NCBI GenBank assembly: GCA_021234155.1
Contig: JAJEKV010000031.1
Span: 3,531,422-3,595,421 of the forward strand
DNA: 64,000 bases
Reading direction: 5' to 3'
DNA from: Isoetes taiwanensis
Taxonomy: Eukaryota > Streptophyta > Lycopodiopsida > Isoetales > Isoetaceae
A program made the position numbers and the translations under genes. This document shows positions 32,184 through 45,459 of this stretch, one piece after another (within the stretch, counting starts at the first letter, position 1; each line of letters starts with the position of its first letter). Under the pieces are notes generated by a model. That model was not told the origin of the DNA and ran no database searches. It worked only from the letters and a program-made list of their open reading frames with translations.

Positions 32184-35100
32184 ACACTCTTTTTTTCCGC
32201 CTGATGTTCCACCTCGGGTGTGGATGGAGGTGGGTGTTGGGAAACGATAACAATTGGTCATGGTTTTGGGATGATTTAAAAAAGGCTTGGATGTATGAAC
32301 CTTTATTGTTATCTTATTTGGTCGTCAAAATGGCATGGTAAGAAGGTGTGTGCGTGTAATATTTCGTACTGTAATTCATGATTTTTGTTTGAGACATCTA
32401 ACAGATGATTTTAGGAAGCATTTATGGACAGCGCTCTTGCTTATAGTGTTAAAAGTTTTGGCAAGGCTATAGCTGAGATGTGGTTGTTGAAGTTGATGTT
32501 GGCTTGTGGTTGAATAGATGGCTAAGGCAACATTAATAGAGAAGTACCTACCCTTTTCAAGGCTCATGGCCATGTAGTCTGGATCGTGCTGTAAGGTCTC
32601 AGCCCAGATTGGCTTAAATGCAATGCCCTATGCAAAGAGTGAGTTGAACAGTCCTATGACTCTAGCCTGTGACGAACTCGTTCTTGGTATTATGGTAATA
32701 TGTGGTGCTAGCAAATGTGGCAATTAATCAATTCCCTTTCGAAGACATGAAAAATTAGGTCAAATTTTACCTTTTTATTATGTGCAAAGGTGATGTACCA
32801 GCATTTGAATCCCTGAGTTGAGGGGAGTTGTCATGTCAAGGTACTAGCTGACTTAACAAATGGATGCCTAAGCATTTCTACAAGCAAGAGACTCAGCTTG
32901 GAGCTTGGAGAGCAAATTGTAGAGGGAATGAGATGAAAAGCCAACTTATAGAATAAAACACTAAGTTTAGCATTTTAGGGTTGAAGAAATCTGAGGTTGT
33001 TCGAGATAATGCCTGACAAGTTTATATTGGATTGAGTTACAAGGTACATGCCTCATGCAACAAACTTTCACTTGATTTGAAGCTGATTGGGTTAAGGAAA
33101 AGTTGTCAAAAATTTGGGAGGACTCTTATCGTGTGCCTGGAAGCAGTCTGAGCTTTAGATGCAGAGTGAGAGTCATGGTTCGTTTGGGGATTAAGAAATA
33201 TTATGACTATCTTTGCCCTTCAACCAATTGATCATGGTTTTAATTGCCCATTCATTCGCCTATAAATGTACACAAGGTGAAGACATTGCTACATCAAAGG
33301 TTCAAATCCTTCTTATAAGCTAAATTGTTTTTTTTTCCCTAATTGATATGTATAGATAATGTGAATAAAAGATACATTATTATCATACTAGTTTAATGGT
33401 AAGTATAAATGGTTGGAAGCCAATAGATTCCAACCATTTATACAAAGAAAACAAACTATCATAAGGTCCTAGCATGTTGATAAGGCCTCAAGACTTCTTT
33501 CCAAGAGGGGCTTTGGCGCAAGACTTCTTTCCAAGAGGTCTCATAAGGGGGCTTTGGTGCATGATGAGAGGTGAGAGTCTTGGGTCTCATCTTGGCTCGA
33601 CTTAATGTTTTTAGTTTCTAACTCTTATATTCATAGATTATTATCTTTACTTACCAACTGCTAATTAGCAATACAAATCCAATTGGCTACTAAACTTTGA
33701 CCTTGGGTCATAGTTACCCGAAATGCAAACTTCTTGGGAACTTGGACCCAAAACTCGGAATGGGAATGGGAACGACCAACATTTGAATTTTTCAAATTTG
33801 AAAATGGATTTGGAGTTCTCTTTGCTTAAAGAACATCTTAGAACACGTAGAATAAAAAAAAACTTCAAGGGGACTGAGATGCAAGCAAAAACATGTATAG
33901 CTACTATGTAACAATAATATTAGAAATTTAAAGAACACTTTTCCATTTAAAACATATTTCTAGGTATTGTCATTCATCAAAATACACAACATGAAATAGT
34001 TATGGCATAAAGAATAATAGGAAAAGCCTCTCAAACAACAAAAAGAGGAGGATGCAAGATTACTTCTACAGTAAAAAGTGGGCAATGACAACCAAAAGAA
34101 ATGCAATCATGTATTGACCATAAATTCTCTACAAAGAAGATATTTCGAGGCATGTTACATAAAGATTTGAAGAGCTTGGTCAGATCACTGATCAATCAAC
34201 GAGAATTTCTGGATTCTATGCTGAACAGCGGAGCAAGCAAAGATAGACTGATAAATAAAAATGTAAAAACATTACCTGCTATTGCCGAGCCTATTTTGGG
34301 GAACTGAGTTCTACTAAATCGATTATGTTTTGTTTGCTGAGAGCTTTTATTAACCAATATCTGTAGCCATATCTGTCCAATCGACGAGGTTTCATTTTAT
34401 TTTAGATCCTGTCTGTTATATGCATCTAGGCTGCATTTCCGGAAGGGCTTGTTCATGATTCACGGCAGAGTGGTTCCAATTTGATTTGACATATTGATTC
34501 ATGGCAGAAGGAGGAAGAACAATAGCAAAGCGGAAGAGAGGCTTGCTCGTTTGCTTTGCGCAGGTATTTTGTTTGTCGGGATGTGCCAGACATTGAAAAA
34601 ATTGAGTGAATTACCAGGAACTTGGTTCCCAAATAATAGGAAATAGTTCCGAAACTTAGTTCCCGGTAACAAACCATATGGAAACATCCCCAAGAGTTCC
34701 CGGAACGTCCGACACCTGGGAACTAGTTCCAGAACGGGAACGAAGTTCGGAACTTAGTTCCCGGTAACTATGCCTTGGGTAAAACTCAGACTCGTAAGGG
34801 ATGGTAGACTGAAGGCTGGGTCTCAAGATAGAACAGATCGAGATATAACAATGGCGAGGCTGGCTATAGACAATGGCTAGGGTTGACCGCTTCATCTACC
34901 CTATGGGTGTTCACATCATTGAACCTTAAAAAGTATGTGAGTGGTTGAAAGGGTCTCTTTTTTTTTTTTTTAAACTATGGATTGTATACTAGGGAAGGGG
35001 TATATTAGGACATGAAGTTTGAGACTACAAGTGTTATAAAGAAAACGTTATGGGACAAAGCTAGAAGAAAATAGAAGAAAACGTACAACCATATAAGGGC

Positions 35101-35945
35101 AGTTTCTCTTGATACAAATCCTTATGAGGGGGTTTTGTCCAACTTGAGGAACACAGATGATGTATACCACCATTATATAGGCTTCCATCTTCTCTTTCCC
35201 CTTCGTCTTTCTCAAGGTCTTTTGTTGTTGTTGTTACTGCTCTTCCTGCTACCTTGCTGCTGTTCTTCCTGTCATTGATGCATCCCCTCACTCTGGGAGA
35301 GTGTTTCCTGGGCGACAGTCTTGTTCGTCCACTGAGTCGCTTCGGATGAGCTACTTGGGGCTTGCTCGCCCATGGTGTGATAGGACTCGTCGGAAGAGTC
35401 CAAGGTGCTGGGCTCGTCACCCTTGCCGTGCTTTGGCCTTAACTACTCTGGGATCTTCTCGCCAGGTTGGATTCATGATATGGTTTCTCAATTCTGCTTA
35501 TTTTTGCACCACAAAAATAGCCCAAAACATAGTTCAAGATTGTGGTTTATACACACAAAAATTCAAACCATTTAGCATTTGTGATAGTGGAAAAAACAAA
35601 ATTCCCTCCCTTTTGCATGATATCTTTCTCGAGAATAGGATTTTTGAATTTGCCACACAAGCCAAATGCCACATAGGCCAAAAGAATGTGGACCGCCAAA
35701 AAATAACCAAAAACACCAAAAAGACCTAAACAGAGACTATGGAAGCATAGCCAGATCTTGTCGGATCATAGCCAAATAGAGGTTGACAAATCATAGCTAG
35801 AACTTGCCGAATCATAGGCAAAGCTTTTGCTATATGTAGTATCGATTTTGTTTCGATTGATTTTTGACCTTGTGGATTTGGTTCAATCCTTGGCCTCCTA
35901 GTTTTTCATGGTTGTAGAAATGGAAAAAATTGTCTTGAATGATTC
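32184..35945. other. No supported gene
   Basis: Scattered short frames only. A 26-bp direct repeat (caagacttctttccaagagg) lies at 33488 and 33519. A gaacttagttcccggtaac word is repeated at about 34653 and 34751 amid other gttcc/ggaac words that can pair. A (gtt)n-like run lies at about 35222-35240. Confidence 0.45.
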
Positions 35946-36901
35946 CATCGATCCGAGCAATTGGATCGAGATTCTAGAGGGGGCAAGCATGCATGTCTCA
36001 CATGCATGCATGCATTGCATGCTTTCTCTGGTTGGATAATCGCTATATTAGGCGAGGTTCTTCATCAATGTCTCATCGGCGCTTCCTCGTCTCTTTCAAC
36101 AGTATCTTATTCTCTATTCTTTGAGACCATGCAGGGAAGGGGCTCCTCCCTACTTAGATTGGTCAATTTGGCATTTCTTTCTATGTTGTGGCATGTTCTT
36201 CCCCGACCTTGCCTCTTCTTTGGCCATAATCCTTTGACCTTCACCCTCGATCCCATTTTGATAAGGAAGTTCTCTTCTAGTTGGGAGGTTTTTGTCATCT
36301 TCATGCGAGCCGTATTCTACTAGAACCCCATCGATCCGAGCCATCGGATCGAGATTCTAGAGAGGGCGAACATGCATGTCTTGTATGCATGCATGCATTG
36401 CATGCTTTCTCTGGTTGGGAGATCGCTATATTAGGTGAGGTTTTCCATCAACGTCTCATCGGCACGTCCTCATCTCTTTCAACATTACCTTATTCTCTAT
36501 TCTTTGAAACCCCCCTCCTCCCTTTAATTATTTAATGTATTTATCATCTGACATGTGTGACCACCCCCTCTATTTGAAGAGGTTTTTTTTTGTAACATGG
36601 CACAGATGATCAACCCCTCCACTTTGGGAGGTTTGTTTTTTCACATTTGTTCTAGTGTTGATGATGTGTAGGTATAGGTTGGCAAGCGGCAGCAGCTTTG
36701 ACTTCTTCATTCGTGGGTTTTTTGGGAGCGATTTCTCAGCCTTACATTTGTCCAAGCCCCTTGTCGAAGGATTATCACTAGGGTTTTTCCTCGAAAACCT
36801 GAAAGGGTAGGGTTTTTTAATCCCAGTGATAAGCTTTTAGCAGGTACACAAACCAAACATCTATTAGCATTGTATTTTCTGGGGGTCCAAGTTGTATAAT
36901 T

Positions 36902-36985
36902 GGACATTCCCTTTATTTTTCTTCGTGGGTAGTTCGTATGTGTGCGGCTACCAGTAGTCCACGAAGAAAAATAAAGGGAATGTCC
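36902..36985. repeat. Palindrome centre, 27-bp perfect arms
   Basis: ggacattccctttattttt with cttcgtgg (36902-36928) is mirrored by ccacgaag with aaaaataaagggaatgtcc (36959-36985) around a 30-bp spacer. Homology of the arms continues outward for several hundred bp. Confidence 0.9.
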
Positions 36986-38727
36986 GATTATACAACTTGG
37001 ACCCCAAAAAATACAATGCTAATAGATGTTTGGTTTATGTACCTGCTAAAATCTTATCACCGGGATTAAAAAACCCCGCCCTTTGGGGTTTTCGAGGAAA
37101 AGCCCTAGTGATAAGCCTTCGGCAAAGGGCTTGGACAAATTTAAGGCTGAGAAATCACTCCCTAAAAACCCATGGAGAAGTCAAAGCTACTGCCGCTTGC
37201 TAGTATGTACCTGCAGATCATCAACACTAGAACAAATGTAAAAAAACAAACTTTCCAAAGTGGACGGGATGATCATGCGTGCCACGCGACAACAAAAGAT
37301 AAGATAAGATAAGATAAATTTTTACGTCCACGGGAACCCAACGGGTTATGGGACGGCACATGCAAGGGCAACAGCCCATCTAAAACCTGGGGACTAGGCC
37401 CCATCACCAAACACAATAACCCCTTCAAATAGAGGGGCTGGTCACGCGTGCCAGGCGACAAATACATTAAACAATCAAGGGGAGGGGGCGGGAGGGGGGA
37501 GGGTGGATTTCAAAGAATAGAGAATAAGATACTGCTGAGAGAGAAGAGGAAGCGTCGATGAGACGTTGATGAAGAACCTCGCCTCTTGCTCTTTTCTCTC
37601 AGCAGTACCTTATTCTCTATCTATCTTAAAATACTATCTATTTATCTATTCTTTGAAACCATGCAGGGAAGGGCTTCTCCCTACTTGGATTGACCAATTT
37701 GGCATTTTTTTATGCTGTGGCATGTCCTATCTCAGCCTTGCCTCCTTTTTGGCCATAATCCTTTGACCTTCGCCCTCGATCCCATTTTGATAAGGAAGTT
37801 CTCTTCTATTCGGGAGGTTTTTGTCATTCTCATGCAAGCCCCATTCTAGAATCTCATCGATCCGAGCCCTCGGGTCGAGATTCTGGAGGGAACGAGCATA
37901 CATTCTCGCATGCATACATTGCATGCTTTCTTTGGTTGGGAGATCGCTATATTAGGCGAGGTTCTTCATCAAGATCTCATCGGTGATTCCTCTTCTCTCC
38001 CAACTGTATCTTATTCTCTATTCTTTGAAACCCACCCTCTCCCCCTTAATTATTTATGTATTTGTTGCCTGGCGCACGTGACCACCCCTCTATTTGATTG
38101 TTGCCGTGTGGCACACGTGATCAACCCCTCCACTTTGGGAGGTTTGTTTTTTCACATTTGTTCTAGTCTTGATGATGTGCAGGTACAGGTTGGCAAGTGA
38201 CACCAGCTTCGACTTCTCCATTCATGGGTCTTTTGGGAGTGATTTTTCAGCCTTACATTTATTCAAGCCCCTTGCGAAGGCTTATCGCTAGGATTTTTCC
38301 TCGAAAACCCGAAAGGGCAAGGTTTTTTAATCCAGATGATAAGCTTTCGGTAGGTGCACAAACCAAATATCTATTAGCATTGTATTTTCTGGGGTCCAAG
38401 TTGTATAATTGGACATTCCCTTTATTTTGCTTCATGGGTAGTTCACATGTGTGCAGCTGCCCACTATCCTCCATTATAGAAAATTTGTTGAGATGAATAA
38501 GAAGTCTATCTATATCCAAAATAATGAAAAAACATAGGAAATATCCCGTTATAATGCCTGGATCCCAATGCTACAGATGTTGATTAGTGTATCTGCCGAG
38601 AGCTTATCACCAGAATTAAAAAACCTCGCCCTTTTTGGGTTTTCGAGGAAAAACCTTAGCGATAAACTCTCGGCAAAGGGCTTGAACAAGCAAGGTTGCT
38701 AAACGTTCCAAAAAAAAAAACCCATCC

Positions 38728-38732
38728 TCTAC
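38728..38732. repeat. Target-site duplication TCTAC, left
   Basis: Precedes TGTGACGAG; partner at 45460-45464. Confidence 0.93.
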
Positions 38733-41369
38733 TGTGACGAGCCTGCCGAGTTGACCCTCCGGGCAACTCGGGATCTTGTCTGACTTACAACTAGATTTAT
38801 GCATGGGTGAATTTAGGTGAAGAATCAAATCTTCCTTTGAAAATTAAATCCACAGTTTAGGCTCAACAAACAACCCTGGTTCATGCATTCAACATATTCA
38901 CAAGCTTAATATATTCCCAGTTCTAACTGGACAAATCAATAGCGTAAATATTTACAACGTGCTATCAATATCCATGTACAACAACACTGAGCAAATCAAC
39001 AGAAACTGCTAGCTCTAGAATTCAAGCACGATTCCCGGCCACATTGCCACCATCAACTTGGCCGCCACCTTGCGGGTTCCTTTGCACATGCACTCAGGGG
39101 TTAGTCCTCGTGACTAAGTGGGGATCCGTAAAGCTGGCTGCTTTGCATACATGGAAACACTCGGGCATCTTGGATAACAAGAACATAGACAATTCCAAAT
39201 ATACAAGAGACTATGTGCAGTGCTAGACAATGACAACAGAAGAAATATCATAAGAGTCAGGAGCAAAGAACACAAAGCCAAAGTACCAAAACAACATAAC
39301 AAAGCTCCGGGACAATGGGAAGCTCAGCCAGCCTACACGCAGGCCCTGTTAGCAGAGAAATGCCCGGCCAGCTCACATTAGAGCCCGTTGGCGGAGTTGG
39401 TGGGGTGAACCTCGTATCAAGATACCCTTCCACCCACGTCGCATTTGGAGGACCTCTTACCATGGAGTCACAGGAGTTGACGTACAACCTCACCGGGAAG
39501 CTACGCCCGTGAGGAGGCCACGCCCGGTGTCACAGAGCATAGATACAAAGAGCACAGATGACATGAGAATGCCGGAGCTACCCAGGCCACCGAACCTGGA
39601 AGTCCGACCCCGGAGGTTCCAAGTACATAACATAATATCACAAGAACAACAGTGGAACAATTCAAAGACCATAACATGTGTGTTCATTAGAGAATTTACT
39701 ATAAATGTGCCTAGATCACACTCTTAGCCCTTGTCGAGGTTGCCCATACAACCTAACCATGCTGAGGTAGCTAGATCGGTGATGAAAACCATAATGACTA
39801 CTCAAACGTTGATGTAGCGTGCTCAACCCCCCTGTAAGGCCGATGCAGGACTCGCTTCACCATATTATTTACTTAAGTTCCCTTAGGTATGGTTTCAAGG
39901 TTTTAATATTTAAAATTCCACTTCATAGCTAATGAATTAATTGCGCATTCAAACTGGCGCCTCCAACTTACGCTTTTCCTGCTTAAAAATCCATGGGGTC
40001 CCCTGACCGCAACTGCCTGGAACTTCCGTCAAGCAGCTCCCAGGCAAGCCCCATCTCTAAGAGCCAAGAAATATATTTTACTCCAATCATTAGATTTATT
40101 TACATGAAATTACAATCTTTCCTTAGTTAAATAGTTATCCAAGCAATACAATTCTTACATATTTTTCCATCCTTTGTGTTTTACCAATTCTCGTGCAACT
40201 TGTATGGGCTTTCTCTCTAGAGAGCAAATGCTAAATCCGAGCTCCTTGACACTTCCATGCTTCCCCTTGAGACTACTTGTATGTTTATTTACCATAAGAT
40301 CAACAATTTGTTAGCAACATTCCCAAATCACATTTAAGACAACCACACAAGACCATGACAGAAACAAAAACATGCAAGTTGCACAGAATAGGCTTGACTT
40401 GAAGACATCGATTTCCCAGAATCAAGCCTTTTCAAGGCAAATCGATACTTTTACTTCCCAATTCGGCTCTATAGAAGCAGTTTCTACTGTTCAGGGCCCA
40501 ATTCCGGCAGTTCTAGAAGCCCTTGTTTCCTTTTGATTCACTGTGTCCAGGGCAAATCGGCCCTTGTAAGGCCCAAATCCGTCCTTTCCGGCCAATTTCG
40601 GCATGATTTCTGATGATTTCCAATCCAGCCCGATGGCTCCAAATAAGACGGCTGCAAACAAGATCCTTGAGAAATCCAAAAAGATCCTTCTGATTACGAA
40701 CTTGGCTCTGCATGGTATTATGAACTTAGCCCTGCATGGTAGAATCATCTCTCTGTCCAACTGCTGTAGCAATTCCTGGACCTCCGAAGCGGATTCTATC
40801 ACGTAGCATCCAATTCCAATCTCCATAGTTTCGCTACAGATAACTCTTAATCCAATCTTAACAAGGAAGGCATGGCAGTTTACCTCTGTATCTCCAGTTC
40901 ACAAGCTTATTATCTCACCAAGCATAGACATCTCTAATCATGGCTACAACATATCTCCCTTTAAGGGCCATCACAAAACCCATCTGATTAGATCCAAGTC
41001 TGGCCCTTACCAGACCTGTACAAAGACACGTACAGATGCATAGCATATGCAACCTTCAATTGAATCCTAAAAATTAGAATTCAAACCCCACCTGAATGAA
41101 TAGATTGATGCCGTTCTATGCCAGCTCTTGCCTCCAGATAGCCTCCTCCGGCTCCTCTGCAACTCAAATCCCTTCTTGGAGCTCCTCTCTTGCAAAAGAA
41201 ACCTCACGTACCACCAACAAAAGCCCTCTTCTACAATTTTTCCCTTTTTATAGTTTTGCTTATGTGGCTTTGCTTATGTGGATATATGCCATGCATATAT
41301 CCCAATCTATTAGATATATGCTTTATGTGCAGTACCAATGCTGCAGTCTTAGGGCCTAGGACCGTTACA
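38733..41369 (-). repeat. LTR (element 3' side), 2,637 bp
   Basis: Near-identical to 42835-45459. Long runs with zero or one difference (for example 40490-40990) alternate with clustered differences near 39060-39150, 39350-39620 and 41010-41215. Confidence 0.92.
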
Positions 41370-41371
41370 AT

Positions 41372-41385
41372 CTCCCCTTCTAAAA
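41372..41385 (-). other. Polypurine tract of the TR-GAG-like element
   Basis: On the minus strand agaaggggagat lies immediately before the TGTAACGGT start of the 3' LTR. Confidence 0.8.
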
Positions 41386-41861
41386 TTCAACCCATGTCCT
41401 CATGGGTCGATCCTAGGATTTTTGTCATGCTTATTGACATCGATTGCTACAACAATGAAACAAAAGCAAAACCATCCTGAACCTTACCTGGAATCTGCAC
41501 TACAGAAGCTCCTTGAGCTCCATCACGTGGAGCTTCGGCGGCGTACACAACCATTTGATGTTGCGGAAGATCCATCACTGCGGCAGCTCTAGCTTCACCA
41601 CTTTCTACGCCTTCGCTCAATGATTCTATCGTGCGTACCCCATCTTTCCTCGGTGGCGCTCCCTTTGATTCGGCGAGGTTCTCCCGGCCTCTGCCTCTAC
41701 CGGCATTTGGATATCGATTGGATCGTTACGGTCCCATGGCACTTCTATCTAGGCTGTTTGTGAATCCATGGGCATTGAGGAGCTTCGTCCTTCAATACCG
41801 CCAAATCTTGGGCAATTGTTTCTTGTGTGGCTGTTGCCTACAACGGAAACAACGCCCCTCT

Positions 41862-42728
41862 TCAAAGCTGCCATTGCCTTTCCTCGTCAGTGAGCCGTGG
41901 GGGTAACTTACTACCTTCAATTTGGCTACTACTTGCCCGGTTCCTCATATTGTTGCTCTGAACTTCCACAGATGGACTAGCAGATGGCTCCCCTCTAAAT
42001 GATCGTCTTCGGCCATACGAGCTCTCAACTGGCCAAGAGGAAGGTGCTTGTCTTTTTCTTTGGGTTTCTAATGCAGCTTTCTCTGCCAAATCTGTTTCTC
42101 GGCTTTTGGCAATCCGAACAACCTCCTCAAGGTCCTTATAAGCAACTCCTGACATCGTACTCTTGATATCCACATGAAGGCCCTTCACAAATCTAGAACA
42201 CAGCTTGACTTTATCCATAACAGGACAATGAGGCTGCAACCTTCTAAACCTCTCATTGTAATCCGCTACTGTGCCAGTCTGTACACAATCAAAGAACTCG
42301 TTCATCTTCTCAACCTTATACCCTGGAGGTGTGAAATGACCCTCAAAAGCAGTCTTAAAATCAGCCCATGTAGCCTGTACTGGAGTCTTCCCCAGATCAA
42401 TCAGGCATGTCTCCCACCAAACTCTTGCAAAGCCTCCTAACATTGCCTGAGCAAGCAAAGCCTTCACAGAATCCTGTGCTTTGATTAGATCAAAATAAAA
42501 CTCTACCCCACGGAGCCAGGCATCAGCATCATCCCCTGTTGTGTTCTCACCTGTGAACACTTCTCTTTTGGTGTCCTTTAACACCTTATCAATGGCTTTC
42601 TCAGCCTCACTCTTCTGCTGCGATGCACTCTGCTGCAAGGCTTGCTGAATAGCTTGCAGGATACTAGTTACATCTGGAGCTCCATCGGCTCCATCTCCCC
42701 CTGCACTACTAGCACCACCAGCATCCAT
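41862..42728 (-). CDS. gag: Gag protein of the TR-GAG-like element
   Basis: An ATG at 42728 starts 288 codons. The order is an Ala/Gly/Asp-rich start, a Gln-rich helix (about residues 20-50), then the retrotransposon gag core: REVFTGENTTGDDADAWLRG (about 55-75), a WWETC block, WADFKTAFEGHFTPPGYK, and TVADYNERFRRL. A basic C-terminal region follows (RKRQAPSS, YGRRRSFRG). The frame stops at 41862. A different frame continues with RCFRCRQ...H, a zinc knuckle lacking its last Cys, and then open sequence to about 41450, so the original Gag was probably longer and one indel truncates it. Gag would form particles for RNA packaging, while pol functions must come from another element. Confidence 0.88.
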   Translation of the reverse strand: MDAGGASSAGGDGADGAPDVTSILQAIQQALQQSASQQKSEAEKAIDKVLKDTKREVFTGENTTGDDADAWLRGVEFYFDLIKAQDSVKALLAQAMLGGFARVWWETCLIDLGKTPVQATWADFKTAFEGHFTPPGYKVEKMNEFFDCVQTGTVADYNERFRRLQPHCPVMDKVKLCSRFVKGLHVDIKSTMSGVAYKDLEEVVRIAKSRETDLAEKAALETQRKRQAPSSWPVESSYGRRRSFRGEPSASPSVEVQSNNMRNRASSSQIEGSKLPPRLTDEERQWQL

Positions 42729-42820
42729 GATCTCTTACTAGTCTGCACATAGACAATGGAAACATTAACAACCCACTTCAAGAGCATGAACCATTCTCAA
42801 CTCCCACTAAGATCCAACAC

Positions 42821-42832
42821 GCTCTGATACCA
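42821..42832 (-). other. Primer-binding site for initiator tRNA-Met
   Basis: On the minus strand the sequence reads TGGTATCAGAGC, the standard plant tRNA-iMet complement, two bases after the LTR end. Confidence 0.93.
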
Positions 42833-42834
42833 AT

Positions 42835-45459
42835 TGTGACGAGCCTGCCGAGTTGACCCTCCGGGCAACTCGGGATCTTGTCTGACTTACAACTAGATTT
42901 ATGCACAGGTGAATTTAGGTGAAGAATCAAATCTTCCTTTGAAAATTAAATCCACAGTTTAGGCTCAACAAACAACCCTGGTTCATGCATTCAACATATT
43001 CACAAGCTTAATATATTCCAAGTTCTAACTGGACAAATCAATAGCGTAAATATTTACAACGTGTTATCAATATCCATGTACAACAACACTGAGCAAATCA
43101 ACAGAAACTGCTAGCTCTAGAATTCAAGCACGATTCCCGGCCACATTGCCACCATCAACTTGGCCGCCACCTTGCGGGTTCACTGCACATGCACTCACTG
43201 GGGTTAGTCCTCGTGACTAAGTGGGGATCCCGTAGCTGCTGCTGCATACATGGAAACACTCGGGCATCTTGGATAACAAGAACATAGACAATTCCAAATA
43301 TACAAGAGACTATGTGCAGTGCTAGACAATGACAACAGAAGAAATATCATAAGAGTCAGGAGCAAAGAACACAAAGCCAAAGTACCAAAACAACATAACA
43401 AAGCTCCGGGACAATGGGAAGCTCAGCCAGCCTACAAGCGGGCCCCGTTGCTTGAGAAATGCCCGGCCAGCTCACATTCGAGGGTTGGTTGGCGGAGTTG
43501 GTGGGGTGAACCTCGTATCGCATACCCTTCCCGGCCCCCACGCCCGGCTGGAGGACCTCTTACCATGGAGTCCACGGGAGTTGACGTACAACCTCACTTA
43601 GGAAGCTACGCCCGTGAGGGAGCCACGCCCGGTGTCCGCGAGCATAGATACAAAAGCACAGATGACATGAGAATGCGGAGCTACCGGGCCACGAACACGG
43701 AAGTCAGACCCGGAGGTTCAAGTACATAACATAATATCACAAGAACAACAGTGGAACAATTCAAAGACCATAACATGTGTGTTCATTAGAGAATTTACTA
43801 TAAATGTGCCTAGATCACACTCTTAGCCCTTGTCGAGGTTGCCCATACAACCTAACCATGCCGAGGTAGCTAGATCGGTGATGAAAACCATAATGACTAC
43901 TCAAACGTTGATGTAGCGTGCTCAACCCCCCTGTAAGGCCGATGCAGGACTCGCTTCACCATATTATTTACTTAAGTTCCCTTAGGTATGGTTTCAAGGT
44001 TTTAATATTTAAAATTCCACTTCATAGCTAATGAATTAATTGCGCATTCAAACCTCGGCCTCCAACTTACGCTTTTCCTGCTTAAAAATCCATGGGGTCC
44101 CCTGACCGCACTGGAACTTCCGTCAAGCAGCTCCCAGGCAAGCCCCATCTCTAAGAGCCAAGAAATATATTTTACTCCAATCATTAGATTTATTTACATG
44201 AAATTACAATCTTTCCTTAGTTAAATAGTTATCCAAGCAATACAATTCTTACATATTTTTCCATCCTTTGTGTTTTACCAATTCTCATGCAACTTGTATG
44301 GGCTTTCTCTGTAGAGAGCAAATGCTAAATCCGAGCTCCTTGACACTTCCATGCTTCCCCTTGAGACTACTTGTATGTTTATTTACCATAAGATCAACAA
44401 TTTGTTAGCAACATTCCCAAATCACATTTAAGACAACCACACAAGACCATGACAGAAACAAAAACATGCAAGTTCGGACCAGAATGCTTGACTTGAAGAC
44501 ATCGATTTCCCAGAATCAAGCCTTTTCAAGGCAAATCGATACTTTTACTTCCCAATTCGGCTCTATAGAAGCAGTTTCGGCCTGTTCAGGGCCCAATTCC
44601 GGCAGTTCTAGAAGCCCTTGTTTCCTTTTGATTCACTGTGTCCAGGGCAAATCGGCCCTTGTAAGGCCCAAATCCGTCCTTTCCGGCCAATTTCGGCATG
44701 ATTTCTGATGATTTCCAATCCAGCCCGATGGCTCCAAATAAGACGGCTGCAAACAAGATCCTTGAGAAATCCAAAAAGATCCTTCTGATTACGAACTTGG
44801 CTCTGCATGGTATTATGAACTTAGCCCTGCATGGTAGAATCATCTCTCTGTCCAACTGTTGTAGCAATTCCTGGACCTCCGAAGCGGATTCTATCACGTA
44901 GCATCCAATTCCAATCTCCATAGTTTCGCTACAGATAACTCTTAATCCAATCTTAACAAGGAAGGCATGGCAGTTTACCTCTGTATCTCCAGTTCACAAG
45001 CTTATTATCTCACCAAGCATAGACATCTCTAATCATGGCTACAACATATCTCCCTTTAAGGGCCATCACAAAACCCATCTGATTAGATCCAAGTCGGCCC
45101 TTACGGACTGTACAAAGACACGTCACGGATGCATAGCATATGCAACCTTCAATTGAATCCTAAAAATTAGAATTCAAACCCCACTGAATGAATAGATTGA
45201 TGCCGTTCTATGCGGCTCTTGCCTCGGATAGCCTCCTCCGGCTCCTCTCGCAGCTCAAATCCCTTCTTGGAGCTCCTCTCTTGCAAAAGAAACCTCCATT
45301 ACCACCAACAAAGCCCTCTTCTACAATTTTTCCCTTTTTATAGTTTTGCTTATGTGGCTTTGCTTATGTGGATATATGCCATGCATATATCCCAATCTAT
45401 TAGATATATGCTTTATGTGCAGTACCAATGCTGCAGTCTTAGGGCCTAGGACCGTTACA
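42835..45459 (-). repeat. LTR (element 5' side), 2,625 bp
   Basis: Same ends as the other LTR. It adjoins the primer-binding site at 42832, which identifies it as the 5' LTR of a minus-strand element. Confidence 0.92.

Larger units (their letters stand above)
35950..38732. mobile_element. Complex of foldback units in alternating orientation
   Basis: Three sequence modules recur. One has a gcatgcatgcattgcatgc core and catcggcgcttcctc (plus at 35950-36123, 36330-36508 and 37855-38030; inverted at about 37510-37590). A second has accatgcagggaag...ttggccataatcctttgacc (36126-36340 and 37658-37860). A third has ccacccctctatttg...tttcctcgaaaac...ggacattccctttatttt (plus at 36508-36930 and 38030-38440; inverted at 36959-37500 and from 38520 on). 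The arms therefore face each other around 36929-36958, around 37555-37590 and near 38500. No coding capacity is seen. The right-hand unit is interrupted at 38732 and resumes at 45465. Confidence 0.75.
38733..45459 (-). mobile_element. Gag-only terminal-repeat retrotransposon (TR-GAG-like), TSD TCTAC
   Basis: Two long direct repeats (38733-41369 and 42835-45459) both start TGTGACGAGCC and end GACCGTTACA on the plus strand. They flank a 1,465-bp interior. TCTAC occurs at 38728-38732 and 45460-45464 as a target duplication. On the minus strand the LTR is followed by a tRNA-iMet primer-binding site (42821-42832) and a gag gene, and a polypurine tract precedes the second LTR. No protease, RT or integrase is present. 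Gag-only elements have been described in plants as TR-GAG. Here the LTRs (about 2.63 kb) exceed the interior. The element landed in an arm of a foldback unit. Confidence 0.92.
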
